Assembly: GCF_014203275.1 (NCBI RefSeq)
Contig: NZ_JACHIP010000012.1
Location: 1 to 64,000, forward strand
DNA: 64,000 nt
Reading direction: 5' to 3'
DNA from: Granulicella aggregans
Lineage (GTDB): Bacteria > Acidobacteriota > Terriglobia > Terriglobales > Acidobacteriaceae
The notes under the pieces were generated by a model. It was not told the origin of the DNA and made no database searches. It saw only the letters and a list, made by a program, of their open reading frames with translations. This document shows positions 25,698 to 34,408 of this stretch, one piece after another. How positions within the stretch are numbered: the stretch's first letter is position 1; every line of letters starts with the position of its first letter. The translations under genes and the position numbers were made by a program.

Positions 25698-26310
25698 AAG
25701 TGGCTGAATAGTAGCACTCGGCCTCTGCTTCGTATTGAGACTCTTCCCATTGAGCCTTAAAGAGCGCTGTTTGCATCGATAGTGTTGGTTACAGCTCGCC
25801 ATTGCACCGCTTCGATCATGCCGCGGCCTCGAAGATCGTACTTCGTTAGGGACCGGGCTCTGATTATCCTGAGAGCCACGGCATCCTTGAGGTTCAACAG
25901 AAGACTTGCCCATCCTAATGGAGCGGTGGGAAACGCCTCTGCATCTTCTTGTCATTGAGAGTGCAGGAAATGCATGAGTGTTTTCCCCTGATAGCAAAGG
26001 GTCCTGATTCAACGTCCCTGTCAATCCACGCTTCACCGCCCCTCGCTCGACCCCATACGCCCCGGTCCAGATCCCGGGCATTCTCCGCAATAAGGTTGCT
26101 CGACTCGTTTTAAAGACCGTATTTTGACTGGTGTGGCGTATCGAGTACTGATGCGGCATATAAGAAGGAGCGGTCGTTGATCCTATCGGAGATCTCGGAA
26201 GTTCTAAACCCATAGTGTAAGGACTCTCTAATGCCGCGAAGCACTGATATGTTTGTGGAAGGCCTGTGAAGATTTCCCGAATTCGGGCTTCCATATCGGA
26301 TGGAGAGTGC
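25698..26310. other. 613-bp gap containing an SRPBCC gene remnant
   Basis: Apart from the SRPBCC remnant at 25888-26030, nothing functional is seen. It must also hold the divergent promoters of the phosphatase and the winged-helix regulator; no clear consensus was found. Confidence 0.4.
25888..26030 (-). pseudogene. Decayed duplicate of the SRPBCC gene at 30984-31445
   Basis: Around 140 bp align with 31058-31205 with many substitutions but the same order of words: GCCCATCC, GGAAACGC, TGCATCTTCTTG and CAATCCA. Translated on the minus strand it gives DWID near the start, then loses frame. No complete gene remains. Confidence 0.65.
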
Positions 26311-27240
26311 ATGGTTGATAGCGCTTCAAGTGTTTCCGAAGGAGTTTCTAAATTGCGTTTTGGTCTCTTCTCCTTCGACCCCACAACTGGAATTCTGCAG
26401 CGAGCCGGAGTAGAAGTGCCTCTGCAACGTCAGCCGGCACGAGTGCTTGCCGCTCTCCTTGAGAAGGCGGGCGAAGTTGTTTCTCGTCAAGAGCTATCCT
26501 CGGCAATTTGGGAGGAGGGCACCCATGTTGATTTCGAGCGTGGCCTAAACTTTTGCATCTCACAACTGCGAAGCGCCTTGCAGGATGATGCCGCTCAACC
26601 CCTGTACATTAGGACTATACCCAAGCAGGGGTACCAGTTTATAGCGCCATTTACTAGAACCGCAATAATACCCGAGCCCGAAAATAAATTCCCGCAATCG
26701 GCGTCGCCGCTGGAACGCCCTGTGCGTTCCAGCACCCTCCCTGTTGCGGCTGCATTGTTCCTTCTTGTGAGCATGGCGGGTTTAGGGCTGCTGCGACACC
26801 TTCGAAGGACACGGGCGGTTCTTCATTCGCCGATCGTCGCCATTTTGCGTTTCGACAACGAAACCGGAGATCCGAGCCTGGATCGATTCAGCGACACGCT
26901 CACGGATGACGTCATAACGCGGTTGGCGGCGAGTGGGGCTGAGAAGTACAAGATTATTGGGAACAGCGAAGTTCTGCGCGTGCCCAGAGAACAGCGCAAC
27001 CTTACAGATATTGCCACCGCACTTCACGCAAACTATGTCATTCTCGGTCAGGTTCAAACAGTCGGGTCCGGCACCCGCGTTCTCGCACATCTCATCCGTA
27101 TGCCAGATCAGACCCACGTCTGGGTGGTGAGACGTGAGAGCGCTCGTAGCGACGTACGTGACGCAGAATCCGCCGCTGCCGCCGCCATCGCAGAGGAATT
27201 TTCGCTAAGAATCGTCCCGACCCAGCCTTCGGGCTCCTAA
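26311..27240 (+). CDS. CadC-like membrane-anchored winged-helix regulator
   Basis: The start is ATG 26311, 3 bp after GGAGAG; an earlier start at 26266 is weaker. The 309-residue protein begins with an OmpR/PhoB-type winged helix (FGLFSFDPTTGILQRAG, RVLAALLEKAGEVVSRQELSS, TIPKQGYQFIAP). One membrane helix follows (LPVAAALFLLVSMAGLGLL), then a C-terminal domain of about 130 residues resembling TolB/FlgO N-terminal folds (VAILRFDNETGDPSLDRFSD, DVITRLAAS, YVILGQVQ). Such proteins bind DNA in the cytoplasm and sense through the outer domain. This architecture is very common in Acidobacteriota. Confidence 0.87.
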   Translation: MVDSASSVSEGVSKLRFGLFSFDPTTGILQRAGVEVPLQRQPARVLAALLEKAGEVVSRQELSSAIWEEGTHVDFERGLNFCISQLRSALQDDAAQPLYIRTIPKQGYQFIAPFTRTAIIPEPENKFPQSASPLERPVRSSTLPVAAALFLLVSMAGLGLLRHLRRTRAVLHSPIVAILRFDNETGDPSLDRFSDTLTDDVITRLAASGAEKYKIIGNSEVLRVPREQRNLTDIATALHANYVILGQVQTVGSGTRVLAHLIRMPDQTHVWVVRRESARSDVRDAESAAAAAIAEEFSLRIVPTQPSGS

Positions 27241-27365
27241 CAAGAGTGGCTAAGTCACTCTCTCTGTTTCACATATCATCTCACCTTCTTCTAATATCGG
27301 TCCGCGCTCATATAGGTTGCGAACATCCGTGACATCGGCTGTCATAACGAAATTAGGAGATCCAG

Positions 27366-28202
27366 ATGGTTTACCCCCTTACAAGACGACAGGTTGTGAC
27401 GCTCGCGTCACTCAGTATTGGTCTTGCGCCCCTAAAGGCGTTAGCGATGCACCTTGGGCTCATCGGTGCTGGGAGCAACATACAAAAGCACATTTCCGTC
27501 ACCGACCACTTCCCGACTCAATCGCCAGAGCTCGCAAGGGAGATGGTAACGGTATCGCACTTCAGTCTACAGCGAGTCCAAGAACTGGTCGGAGCCCAGC
27601 CATCCTTGGCGAGAGCCGCCTGGGATTGGGGCTTTGGCGACTGGGAGGACGCTTTAGGGGCTGCCTCCCACACCGGGAACAGGGCCATCGCTGAGTACCT
27701 CATCGCCAACGGCGCTCGACCGACGTTGTTCTCGGCAGCGATGCTCGGGGAATTGGAAGTAGTGAGGGCACACATCGCAGCCTATCCCGAAGCGGTTAAC
27801 ATCCCGGGACCGCACAGCATAACCCTGCTCGCCCACGCAAAATCGGGAGGCCCGCAGGCTAAGGCAGTCTTGGAGTTTCTATCTTCACTGGGAACGGCGA
27901 AGATAGACGCGCTAGTCCCGATTTCTCCGGAAGAGATCGCTAGCATCATCGGTTCCTACCCAATTGGTGTGGGCGCTAGCGAGTTTGTCGACGTAAGCCT
28001 CGAAGACAATCGCTTCCTCAACACAAAGGAGTTAACCTGGACGCGTCGGGGCACGACAGGCCGGCCCCTTTACCACCTTGGCGACAAGGTATTCTATCCA
28101 GCCGGAGCGCATGCCGTTCGCGTCCGCTTCCGATCAGAGAAGGACCGCGTCGAGATGACTGTTGAGGATTCTGAGGTGCTATTTATCGCGCTCAGGAGCT
28201 AG
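27366..28202 (+). CDS. Exported ankyrin-like repeat protein
   Basis: A 278-residue protein preceded by AGGAG. The N-terminus PLTRRQVVTLASLSIGLAP carries a twin-Arg followed by a hydrophobic stretch, consistent with a Tat signal, although the twin-Arg consensus is incomplete. The middle has two or three ankyrin-like helix pairs: FSLQRVQELVGAQPSLARAA, GNRAIAEYLIANGARPTLFSAAM and GELEVVRAHIAAYP. The last 70 residues form a beta-rich domain (GRPLYHLGDKVFYPAGAHAV). The function is unknown. It follows the CadC-like gene by 125 bp in the same direction and may be under its control. Confidence 0.75.
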   Translation: MVYPLTRRQVVTLASLSIGLAPLKALAMHLGLIGAGSNIQKHISVTDHFPTQSPELAREMVTVSHFSLQRVQELVGAQPSLARAAWDWGFGDWEDALGAASHTGNRAIAEYLIANGARPTLFSAAMLGELEVVRAHIAAYPEAVNIPGPHSITLLAHAKSGGPQAKAVLEFLSSLGTAKIDALVPISPEEIASIIGSYPIGVGASEFVDVSLEDNRFLNTKELTWTRRGTTGRPLYHLGDKVFYPAGAHAVRVRFRSEKDRVEMTVEDSEVLFIALRS

Positions 28203-28965
28203 GCTGGAAAGAATGCTCCACTGACTTGGAAGTCTCACAACGAATTATTCGCAACCGGCTCGGCTGCAGAATTCCAACGAAAGGGGCCTACGTCACTCAG
28301 AATCTTTCTGGGACCGCCAGTGTCGCTATCGGAGTATAGGATCGGACCGGCGTATTGGTAGGGCGGTAAGCGACGATCCGCCGCGGATGCAACCAGGACT
28401 TTGGCTGGAGCTTGATATTCAAAGCATTCGCGGCTTGCAACAGCCCGACTCCAACCAGGTAGCGAAGTTTCCGGAGCGCGGCAAACCGCTCTTTAGGAGG
28501 CATTCTTTGTACAGCTCGAACGCAGCTTGGCACTCGCCGTTATATGAAACGTGGGCATTGAAACGCATATGCACTCATGTCCTGTAATGATGGAGATTTG
28601 GGGTATACCCATAAGTCGGGGGGTGCCGTTGTTGGCTGACGAGAAATGCGTTTTAGAGAATCGACCCGCCAACTTGCGGGTCAACCTCAAGGTGACACTG
28701 CGGAAAGCCGAGCACGTCGCATAACGATATGTGCTCGAGCGCTTTAAACCGTCTCACCACTCTACTGTGCTGGGGTTAGTGTGGCGACGAAACAGTTTAT
28801 GTCGCTCAGCTCGATAGTTTATTCAAGCCCCAGCAGCAGGACGGCCCCAACCGCTTCAGTCAACACACCGAAGCAATGAATCACTCCGGAGACAGGTTCA
28901 GAACGTCCTTTATGTTGTAGTAGGGATCACTACACCAAACGTCAACGATCGTACGCTAGCGATCT
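28203..28965. other. 763-bp region without a recognisable gene
   Basis: Short open frames occur on both strands, for example minus 28297-28533 with KERFAALRKLRYLVGVGLLQ, but none has a ribosome site, a family pattern or consistent length. It is probably decayed coding DNA. Confidence 0.4.
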
Positions 28966-29354
28966 CTAAGCAGTGCGGGCGTATTGATAAGGATAATCGG
29001 CAAAGCATTGGCTCTCCACAGGGTCTCGCAACCCCTTAACTCCCAGGTTCCGGCTTCCGACCGGATCGAAACCCTCGCGAAGCGAAACACACTCCTTCAG
29101 CAACTTGAGTGCCTCCCCCGAGTCTCCAAGTTGCTGATTCAAAGCTGAAAGAAGATAGAGGGCGACACCGCGATCCGGCAGGTGCGATATTTGTTGTTTG
29201 ATGCTTGCGATTTGTTCCTCGAACAAGCTGTTTCTCGTCAGGCTGGCTTGGGACGAATCGAACTCTGCGATCGGCCGAGACCCAGGAAAGGTAAACACGC
29301 AAACGAGGCCAGCGATGCCAAGATCAAATTGCACAATTCATTGCGAAACTTCAT
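28966..29354 (-). pseudogene. Secreted TPR-type protein, frameshifted after the signal peptide
   Basis: From ATG 29354 (GAGG upstream) the frame encodes a clear signal peptide, MKFRNELCNLILASLASFAC, up to LGLGRSQ. The downstream sequence is in another frame: FDSSQASLTRNSLFEEQIAS and a TPR-like helix pair VALYLLSALNQQLGDSGEALKLL, then ECVSLREGFDP, ending at 28966. One indel near 29270 separates the two. The C-terminus ends abruptly after the first repeat-like unit, so the gene is both frameshifted and probably truncated. The block KLLKECVSLREGFDP resembles the TPR start of longer acidobacterial exported proteins. Confidence 0.55.
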
Positions 29355-29459
29355 CACATAAACCTCATGGTGCCGAAGAGAAGACTCACCAGTCTTGCGA
29401 TTTCTGACCGCGGGTGGGTGGAGGGGCGTGAATCCTGATCCGCATTGCAGCACAGCCTG

Positions 29460-30251
29460 TTAACGGTCAGCCGCATCACTGATCCTAACGCAGACGTTGT
29501 CCAGTCCCCAACTCTCGTCGTCGGTGCCCTTCCCCTCGAATAAATCGCTTGAAAACGCGAGCCGGACAGACTCAGACGAGTGCGCGAAGCTAAACGCAAA
29601 ACGATAAACGCTGTCTTTGAAAAAATCACTGTAACCTAATGTGCCTATCGAAAGCGCTCCAGCTTGCGGTGCGCTGACGGGAGTTGGGTAATTTTGCGTG
29701 CTCCCGTCGGTAATTATCTTGGGGTTGTTGGAGAAGGTCGTATTGATCAGGAACGGCCCCGAATCGACACTGAGTCCGAACCGGTCCGGCCCGTATTGCG
29801 TGCTATCGCCGTCCCATGATTTCAGGACATATAGATCGAATTGGATAGTCATGATCTTGTGCCGAGGAAGATGATCCAACGAAAGTTTGATGATCTCGGA
29901 CACTTTCATCACCGGCTTGGATCCCTGCGGGAGCACGTAGGGGCCTCCAAACTCACCGAGAAATGTTTGCGACCGATTTGGCGAGCGCACGTTGGTGACT
30001 CTCTGGGGACCTGAACCCGAAATCCCTGCGCCGACGTAGGAATACCCTGGCGACGACCATTCCGGAAAGTTAGAACCTGGCGTCGTGTTGAAGTCATTGA
30101 AATAGACAACTCGCTCGACTGGACGGGAGCTATTTTGATAACACCTCCGTATCAAGCTTTTTGACTGACCTACCTGTGTCGTGGCGTGCTGTCCGCAATT
30201 GGCTCCGGATGTGAGCGATAAGGCGGCGAAGGCAACAAACAACGATTTCAT
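29460..30251 (-). CDS. Predicted secreted beta-rich protein of unknown function
   Basis: The start ATG 30251 gives a 263-residue protein with a signal peptide (MKSLFVAFAALSLTSGANCG); a Cys at position 19 could act as a lipobox residue but the context is poor. The mature part is rich in Ser, Gly, Pro and aromatics with alternating beta patterns: VVYFNDFNTTPGSNFPEW, KIMTIQFDLYVLKSWDGDS, YRFAFSFAHSSESVRLAF and ESWGLDNVCVRI. The last block resembles the C-terminal strand of lectin-like jelly rolls found in exported PEP-type proteins. No catalytic motif is seen. Confidence 0.65.
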   Translation of the reverse strand: MKSLFVAFAALSLTSGANCGQHATTQVGQSKSLIRRCYQNSSRPVERVVYFNDFNTTPGSNFPEWSSPGYSYVGAGISGSGPQRVTNVRSPNRSQTFLGEFGGPYVLPQGSKPVMKVSEIIKLSLDHLPRHKIMTIQFDLYVLKSWDGDSTQYGPDRFGLSVDSGPFLINTTFSNNPKIITDGSTQNYPTPVSAPQAGALSIGTLGYSDFFKDSVYRFAFSFAHSSESVRLAFSSDLFEGKGTDDESWGLDNVCVRISDAADR

Positions 30252-30516
30252 AATGAGAGTTCGCCTTTTCTTAGTACAGCGTACTGGGAAGCAACCAACA
30301 GCGAGGCACAAATGTTGACGGACTTCCGGCGTCGCATTTGTCTTCTGCTGTCAACCGACGGCAACAAGCCGCCATCCTTCACGGCAGTTGAGCGGAACAT
30401 TGCTTTTGGACAGAGTGGTTTCTGACGCAATTCAGTGACGAACGGACTTGGCAAAGCCACAGGGAGTAGGCATCCTTACCTGCTCATCGCAGTCTTAGCG
30501 TTTTGATCGATCCAGT

Positions 30517-30923
30517 CAAGCCTTCGATGTGAATGCCGTGGACTACCTGACGAAGCCTTTAGACGGAGAGCGCGTCGGTACGGCGTAGAGCGCGTCCACG
30601 AGAAGATTGCCTCTAAGGCGCACTACTGCCCCAGGAACAACTGGCGTCGGTGCTCAAGGGGATTCGTAATTCTTCGGGAGAATCGAAGCCGTATTCAGCT
30701 CGCTTTCTGGTGAAGGATGGCGAAAGAGAGATCCTCCTGCCAGCGGATAAGATTAGCTGGATTGAAGCAGCTCGTACTACTGCTGCCTTGATTCAAGTGG
30801 ACGCAGGTATATGCTGCGGGAGACGATTACAGATTTCAGTGACAAGCTAGACCCGCGTGAGTTCGTCCGCATACATCGGTCGTCTATCGTCAACCTTGGT
30901 CATATCCGGGAGATTTACCGCCG
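30517..30923 (+). pseudogene. Broken LytTR-type response regulator
   Basis: Pieces in different frames read, in order: QAFDVNAVDYLTKPLDGERV (end of a receiver domain), RFLVKDGEREILLPADKISW with IEAARTTAALIQV (start of a LytTR domain), and LDPREFVRIHRSSIVNLGHI (middle of LytTR). At least two frame changes separate them, and both the N-terminal receiver half and the C-terminal strand of LytTR are missing. LytTR regulators bind DNA through a beta fold. No histidine kinase gene is nearby. Confidence 0.75.
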
Positions 30924-30983
30924 GAGGTGTGGCTTCAAAACGATGCGAACGGTTGCCCCGCTAATCCCTGGTTTCTCATCCTC

Positions 30984-31445
30984 TTACTGGGGTGGACTCC
31001 ACATGTTGATCGGCATGTCATACGGATGGGGGCGGCCTTTCCCGGTCTCTACAAATTCCTTGAGGCTTAACAGAAAAATTGCCCATCCCATTGAACAGTG
31101 AGGAAACGCTTTTGCATCTTCTTGCCATAGAGAGTGCTGGAAATGGAGGAGAGTTTTGCCCTGATCGCAAAAGATCCTGAATTCAACATTAGTGTCAATC
31201 CAGTCCTCCGCACCTCCGTCAATCACATGCCATTGCACAAGCTCACCGGGCTTGAGCGTGGTTACCTCCATCACCGCTGCGCGAAAGCCGCTAAACCAGA
31301 ACTCCAGTTTCTCGCCGATAGCGGACTCTCCGCGAACATCGGTGGTCCACCAATGCGCAAGCTTGTTCACGTCGGTCACAGCTTCGTACAGTTCACAGGA
31401 AGAAGCGTTGATGAGAATCTCATGCCAGATTTCGCGTTTTGCCAT
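30984..31445 (-). CDS. SRPBCC (AHSA1/START-like) protein
   Basis: A 153-residue protein with the AHSA1-type SRPBCC pattern: EILINASSCELYEAVTDVNK, LAHWWTTDV, KLEFWFSGF, VQWHVID and a long C-terminal helix MGWAIFLLSLKEFVETG. The fold encloses a hydrophobic cavity that binds small molecules. It is on the same strand as the ArsR-SRPBCC pair upstream, 158 bp further on, and may be a third member of that operon. A decayed copy is found at 25888-26030. Confidence 0.85.
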   Translation of the reverse strand: MAKREIWHEILINASSCELYEAVTDVNKLAHWWTTDVRGESAIGEKLEFWFSGFRAAVMEVTTLKPGELVQWHVIDGGAEDWIDTNVEFRIFCDQGKTLLHFQHSLWQEDAKAFPHCSMGWAIFLLSLKEFVETGKGRPHPYDMPINMWSPPQ

Positions 31446-31603
31446 TGTGAATCACTCCCATTACTCCTGAAGGTTAGGCTCTGACGAGCATTGTTGTAGT
31501 TGCTGAGTCGAGCAATCGATAAGAGCATCACAGCCCCACCCCGCGCACTGGAGTGTTAGTGGGACGTTGAAATCGCCATTTCACAGCAGGATGGTCGGAG
31601 TTC

Positions 31604-32062
31604 TTAAAGGTTTTGCTCAAGGTAGGTTTGCAGCAGGCTCTGGATGAGTGGCCAGCCGCTGTTGCGGAGCCGTAAACTTTCGCTCGTTAGACCTGAGTGT
31701 GTCACCCTAACCGTCGTGGCGGTGTCACCCTCATGAAGCTCCCAGCACACGAGTGTTTCCGGAGCATTTTCACCATCGCGCATCCACGTGAAGGCCAATA
31801 AGTGCGGCGGTTCGATCTTCCGATACTCACCATGGACAATGCTTGAGGTTGTCCCGGGTCCGCAGCCGCCCTCTACGCGCATCATCCATTTGCCACCGGG
31901 CCGCAAGTCCACCTCTACATCTGTAGTCTTGAATCGCTCCTTGACTACCCACCATTTTAAGAGTTCGGAGGGATTCGTCAGAGCATCAAAAATTCGCCCC
32001 GGCGAAGCCTTGATCTGAACCTCCTGAACAATAGCATCGCCGATCACGTTTATCGAATTCAT
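31604..32062 (-). CDS. SRPBCC (AHSA1-type) protein coupled to ArsR
   Basis: A 152-residue SRPBCC protein: QEVQIKASPGRIFDALTNPS, LLKWWVVKERF, VDLRPGGKWMMRVEG, EPPHLLAFTWM and TVRVTHSGL. Its start overlaps the ArsR stop by 4 bp (ATGA), so translation is coupled. ArsR-SRPBCC pairs are common in bacteria; the SRPBCC partner is thought to bind or modify an organic ligand, but no substrate is established for this one. Confidence 0.87.
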   Translation of the reverse strand: MNSINVIGDAIVQEVQIKASPGRIFDALTNPSELLKWWVVKERFKTTDVEVDLRPGGKWMMRVEGGCGPGTTSSIVHGEYRKIEPPHLLAFTWMRDGENAPETLVCWELHEGDTATTVRVTHSGLTSESLRLRNSGWPLIQSLLQTYLEQNL

Positions 32063-32388
32063 TGCTTCTCCTCCATATGTCTCTTGAGAGCTTGTAAAGA
32101 ATCGCTCCAGAACGTCTCATAGTCCTGAACCCATTCATCCACGACGCGCAACGGTTCCGCGTCTAAACTGCACAGGTTCGCGGTGCCGCGTTTGCGAGTC
32201 GAGACTAGGCCTGCCGAATGCAGTAAACGCAGGTGCTTTGAGATTGCAGGACGGCTCATCCGAAAATTCTCCGCGATTTGGCCCACCGTTTGTTGGCCGT
32301 TACGAAGAATGCTCAGTATTTCCCTGCGAGTCGGATCCGATATTGCCCTAAAAACAGCGTCACGTTGCTTGTATCGTTTGGGAACCAT
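32059..32388 (-). CDS. ArsR-family repressor
   Basis: Counted from ATG 32388 (MVPKRYKQRDAVFRAI), 109 residues. It has the ArsR winged helix: ISDPTRREILSILRNGQQT, VGQIAENFRMSRPAISKHLR and LLHSAGLVSTRKRGT. No metal-binding ELCVCDL motif is present, so it is of the non-metal ArsR/SRPBCC-associated group. The frame is open to 32487 but the extra N-terminus lacks a ribosome site. A strong inverted repeat overlaps the chosen start, pointing to autorepression of this and the downstream SRPBCC gene. Confidence 0.87.
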   Translation of the reverse strand: MVPKRYKQRDAVFRAISDPTRREILSILRNGQQTVGQIAENFRMSRPAISKHLRLLHSAGLVSTRKRGTANLCSLDAEPLRVVDEWVQDYETFWSDSLQALKRHMEEKQ

Positions 32389-32417
32389 TTGGTTACGCTT
32401 AATGTAACCAAATGGTT
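32383..32417. promoter_or_regulatory. Inverted-repeat operator over the ArsR start
   Basis: Arms AACCATTTGGTTAC (32383-32396) and GTAACCAAATGGTT (32404-32417) are exact complements, 7 bp apart. Each arm is itself a near-palindrome (AACCA-WW-TGGTT), so two repressor dimers could bind side by side. The chosen start codon lies in the first arm. Assignment to the adjacent ArsR is by position. Confidence 0.7.
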
Positions 32418-32879
32418 TCCATATGTCAACAGGACTAGCGCAGCTACCTAGAACCGTCATCGCCGATTTGCGCGAGGACAGCATCATAACCGACCTCCAA
32501 GCTCCCGCCTATTCCTCACCTGAGCAGCGGACTACGCCTGGCAAGCTGCAGGACGCCTCCACGAAGGCTCTATGGGGCTCCTGCAAGCCTTCGCAGCTTC
32601 AATCAAGTGGTCAAAATCCCAAACATACGGTTTTTGATATGCGGTGTTGTAACCCTATCTAGAACGACACCGGGTTATACAGGTATCCGGTTATCCGTGC
32701 GATTCAGCGGATGATGAGCATGAACTTCGCGAGTGCGTTCAACGGTCGTCGCTATGTTGTGAAAAAGTGCTGCCAGTCGCACTGGATGCCGCACGGGCTA
32801 GAGCAACCAATGTCAGGTGAAGCCGCTGCAAGCCCAATTCGGCGGCTGCGGATATATTGAAGGCATTGTGACGCTTTCC
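32418..32879. other. Gap upstream of ArsR without a gene
   Basis: No family or ribosome site is seen. The promoter of the ArsR operon must lie in the part next to 32418. The remainder up to the HxlR stop at 32880 looks like decayed DNA. Confidence 0.35.
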
Positions 32880-33051
32880 CTATTCCTTGTCGGTTCTCGA
32901 CTGGCTAAGATAACTTCCGCCCCACTCTGCAAGGTGATCCAGCAGTGCGCAGACGGAATCTCTTACTCTGTCCTTCAAACCGTATTCGATATGAAGCACA
33001 ATTTCACTCAAGTCCTCGCGGAGGATGATCCCGTCAACCTCCAGTTTCCTA

Positions 33052-33946
33052 GAGCGTGTTTCATAAATAGGTCCGGCCTCAAGCTGGAGACTTTCGGGAG
33101 AGGAGGGTTGGTTGATTCTCTTCTTGCATGAGCAAGAAGCGATTTGAGTTGCTAACCGATGCCCAGTGGAGTTGATCGCTCCGCTGCTGCCTCAGCCGAA
33201 GACCCGCAAGGACAAGCGTGGTCGTCCCTGGGCTTCTAACCGGGCATGTTTGGAGGGCATCCTGTGGGCGCTGCAGACCGGTGCTGCCTGGAGGTTTTTG
33301 CCCGACAAATACCCTTCGCCCGCAACTTGCTGGCGACGTCTGAAGCGTTGGGAAGAGCAAGGCGTGTGGCTCGATGCATGGCGGGCGCTGCTGGGTACGT
33401 TGGACGGTGAAGGCCTGTTGAAATGGGAGGAGACGTTCCTGGACGGTAGCTTCGCTCCGGCCAAAAAAGGGGCTCCGCAGTCGGCAGAACCAAGCGTGGC
33501 AAGGGCACAAAGTGGATGGTACTGGTCGACGGTGGCGGTCTTCCGCTGGGAGTTTGGCTTGAAAGTGCCTCTCCAGGAGAAGTTACGCTTGCGGAAGCCA
33601 CGCTCGCCGAAGTCAAAGTCCCTCGTCCAAAAGGTAGGCCGCGACAGAAGCCCAAGCGCGTGATCGCCGACCGCGCCTACGACTCCGATCCGCTGCGAGA
33701 ACGACTGAAGAAGCGGGGCATCGACCTCATCGTCCCGTACCGGGAGAACAACAAGAAGAGAAAGCACCAAGACGGCAGGAAACTCCGGCGCTACAAACGA
33801 CGCTGGATCATCGAACGAACTAACGCCTGGCTCGGGCAGTTCCGCAGGCTGCTTGTTCGCCACGAGTCCTCCTCTCCACCTACAGAGCCTTCTTCTATCT
33901 CGCTTGCCTCTGGATCACACTCAGACGGTGTTTATGAAACGCGCTC
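33052..33946. mobile_element. IS5-family (IS427-like) insertion sequence, 895 bp
   Basis: Ends GAGCGTGTTTCATAAA (left) and the complement of TTTATGAAACGCGCTC (right) match at 15 of 16 positions. A TA duplication flanks the element (33050-33051 and 33947-33948). The host gene, an HxlR regulator, is continuous when the element is removed. Size, TA target and two-frame transposase fit the IS427 subgroup. Confidence 0.9.
33128..33937 (+). pseudogene. IS5-family transposase, multiply frameshifted
   Basis: ATG 33128 gives MSKKRFELLTDAQW. One base missing near 33163 shifts to ELIAPLLPQPKTRKDKRGRP and CLEGILWALQTGAAWRFLP. At GCCAAAAAAGGGG (near 33462) a minus-1 shift, probably programmed as in many IS427 elements, leads to KWMVLVDGGGLPLGVWLESA and KRVIADRAYDSDPLRERL, the DDE domain with Asp residues, then RRWIIERTNAWLGQFRRL with the Glu. 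A further missing base near 33868 puts LLSTYRAFFYLACLWITLRR in another frame, ending at TGA 33935-33937. The two non-programmed shifts make it inactive. Confidence 0.83.
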
Positions 33947-34408
33947 TAAGATTTTGAGTGAGCATCTTCTTTGAGGCCCCGGAATAAGTCGTGCGAGCTG
34001 GCCGAACCGGACGGGTCCGGGGCGCATAGCACAGAGGATTTGCACTCTCCACTTGCTTTGGAACAGCACATCGATCGAAAGGCTTGCGCGCCGGTTGTAT
34101 CCCGAGTCGAGGTTCTGCGCACCAATCCTTTGATTGGGATCTCTCTGCATCCTGTTTGGCTTCCGAGCCGCTTTGTCCTTCACATCATCCATGCTTTTCA
34201 ATGTCCGGCTGCTTGATTTGGCAACGTTGCTTTTGCTGATAGGAAACCGCCCGCGCGGAAACTCCTCGCTTCAATTGGGCTCGTGGTTGTGACTTCAAAC
34301 GTGTCTCGCACGAGCCCCTGATTGTGTGTCGATCTCATTCTCTGCCCCAATTTCCGGCCCCTGTCGGTGGATCTTTGTGCCACACGCCCGCTTCAGATTC
34401 CTCCCATG

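Larger units (their letters stand above)
32880..34201 (-). pseudogene. HxlR-family regulator split by an IS5-family insertion
   Basis: The N-terminal half (34201 to 33949) reads SLSIDVLFQSKWRVQILCAM and RPGPVRFGQLARLIPG. After one missing G near 33980 it continues as SKKMLTQNLR. The C-terminal half resumes beyond the IS, from 33049 down to the stop 32880-32882: KLEVDGIILREDLSEIVLHI, EYGL and LLDHLAEWGGSYL. Removing the IS with one TA copy restores CTTAGGAAACTG (LRKL), a continuous HxlR domain. HxlR proteins are winged-helix regulators, often sensing aldehydes, quinones or disulfide stress. The gene carries both a frameshift and the insertion, so it is dead. Confidence 0.88.

Noticed and set aside
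25698..26384. N-terminal extension of the SpoIIE phosphatase by 229 residues
   Set aside because: The extension crosses a decayed SRPBCC remnant, has no domain or signal, and the frame from ATG 25697 begins with a proper membrane helix.
26705..26735. Inverted repeat GGAACG-N6-CGTTCC considered as a regulatory site
   Set aside because: It lies within the coding sequence of the CadC-like regulator and is short; chance occurrence is likely.
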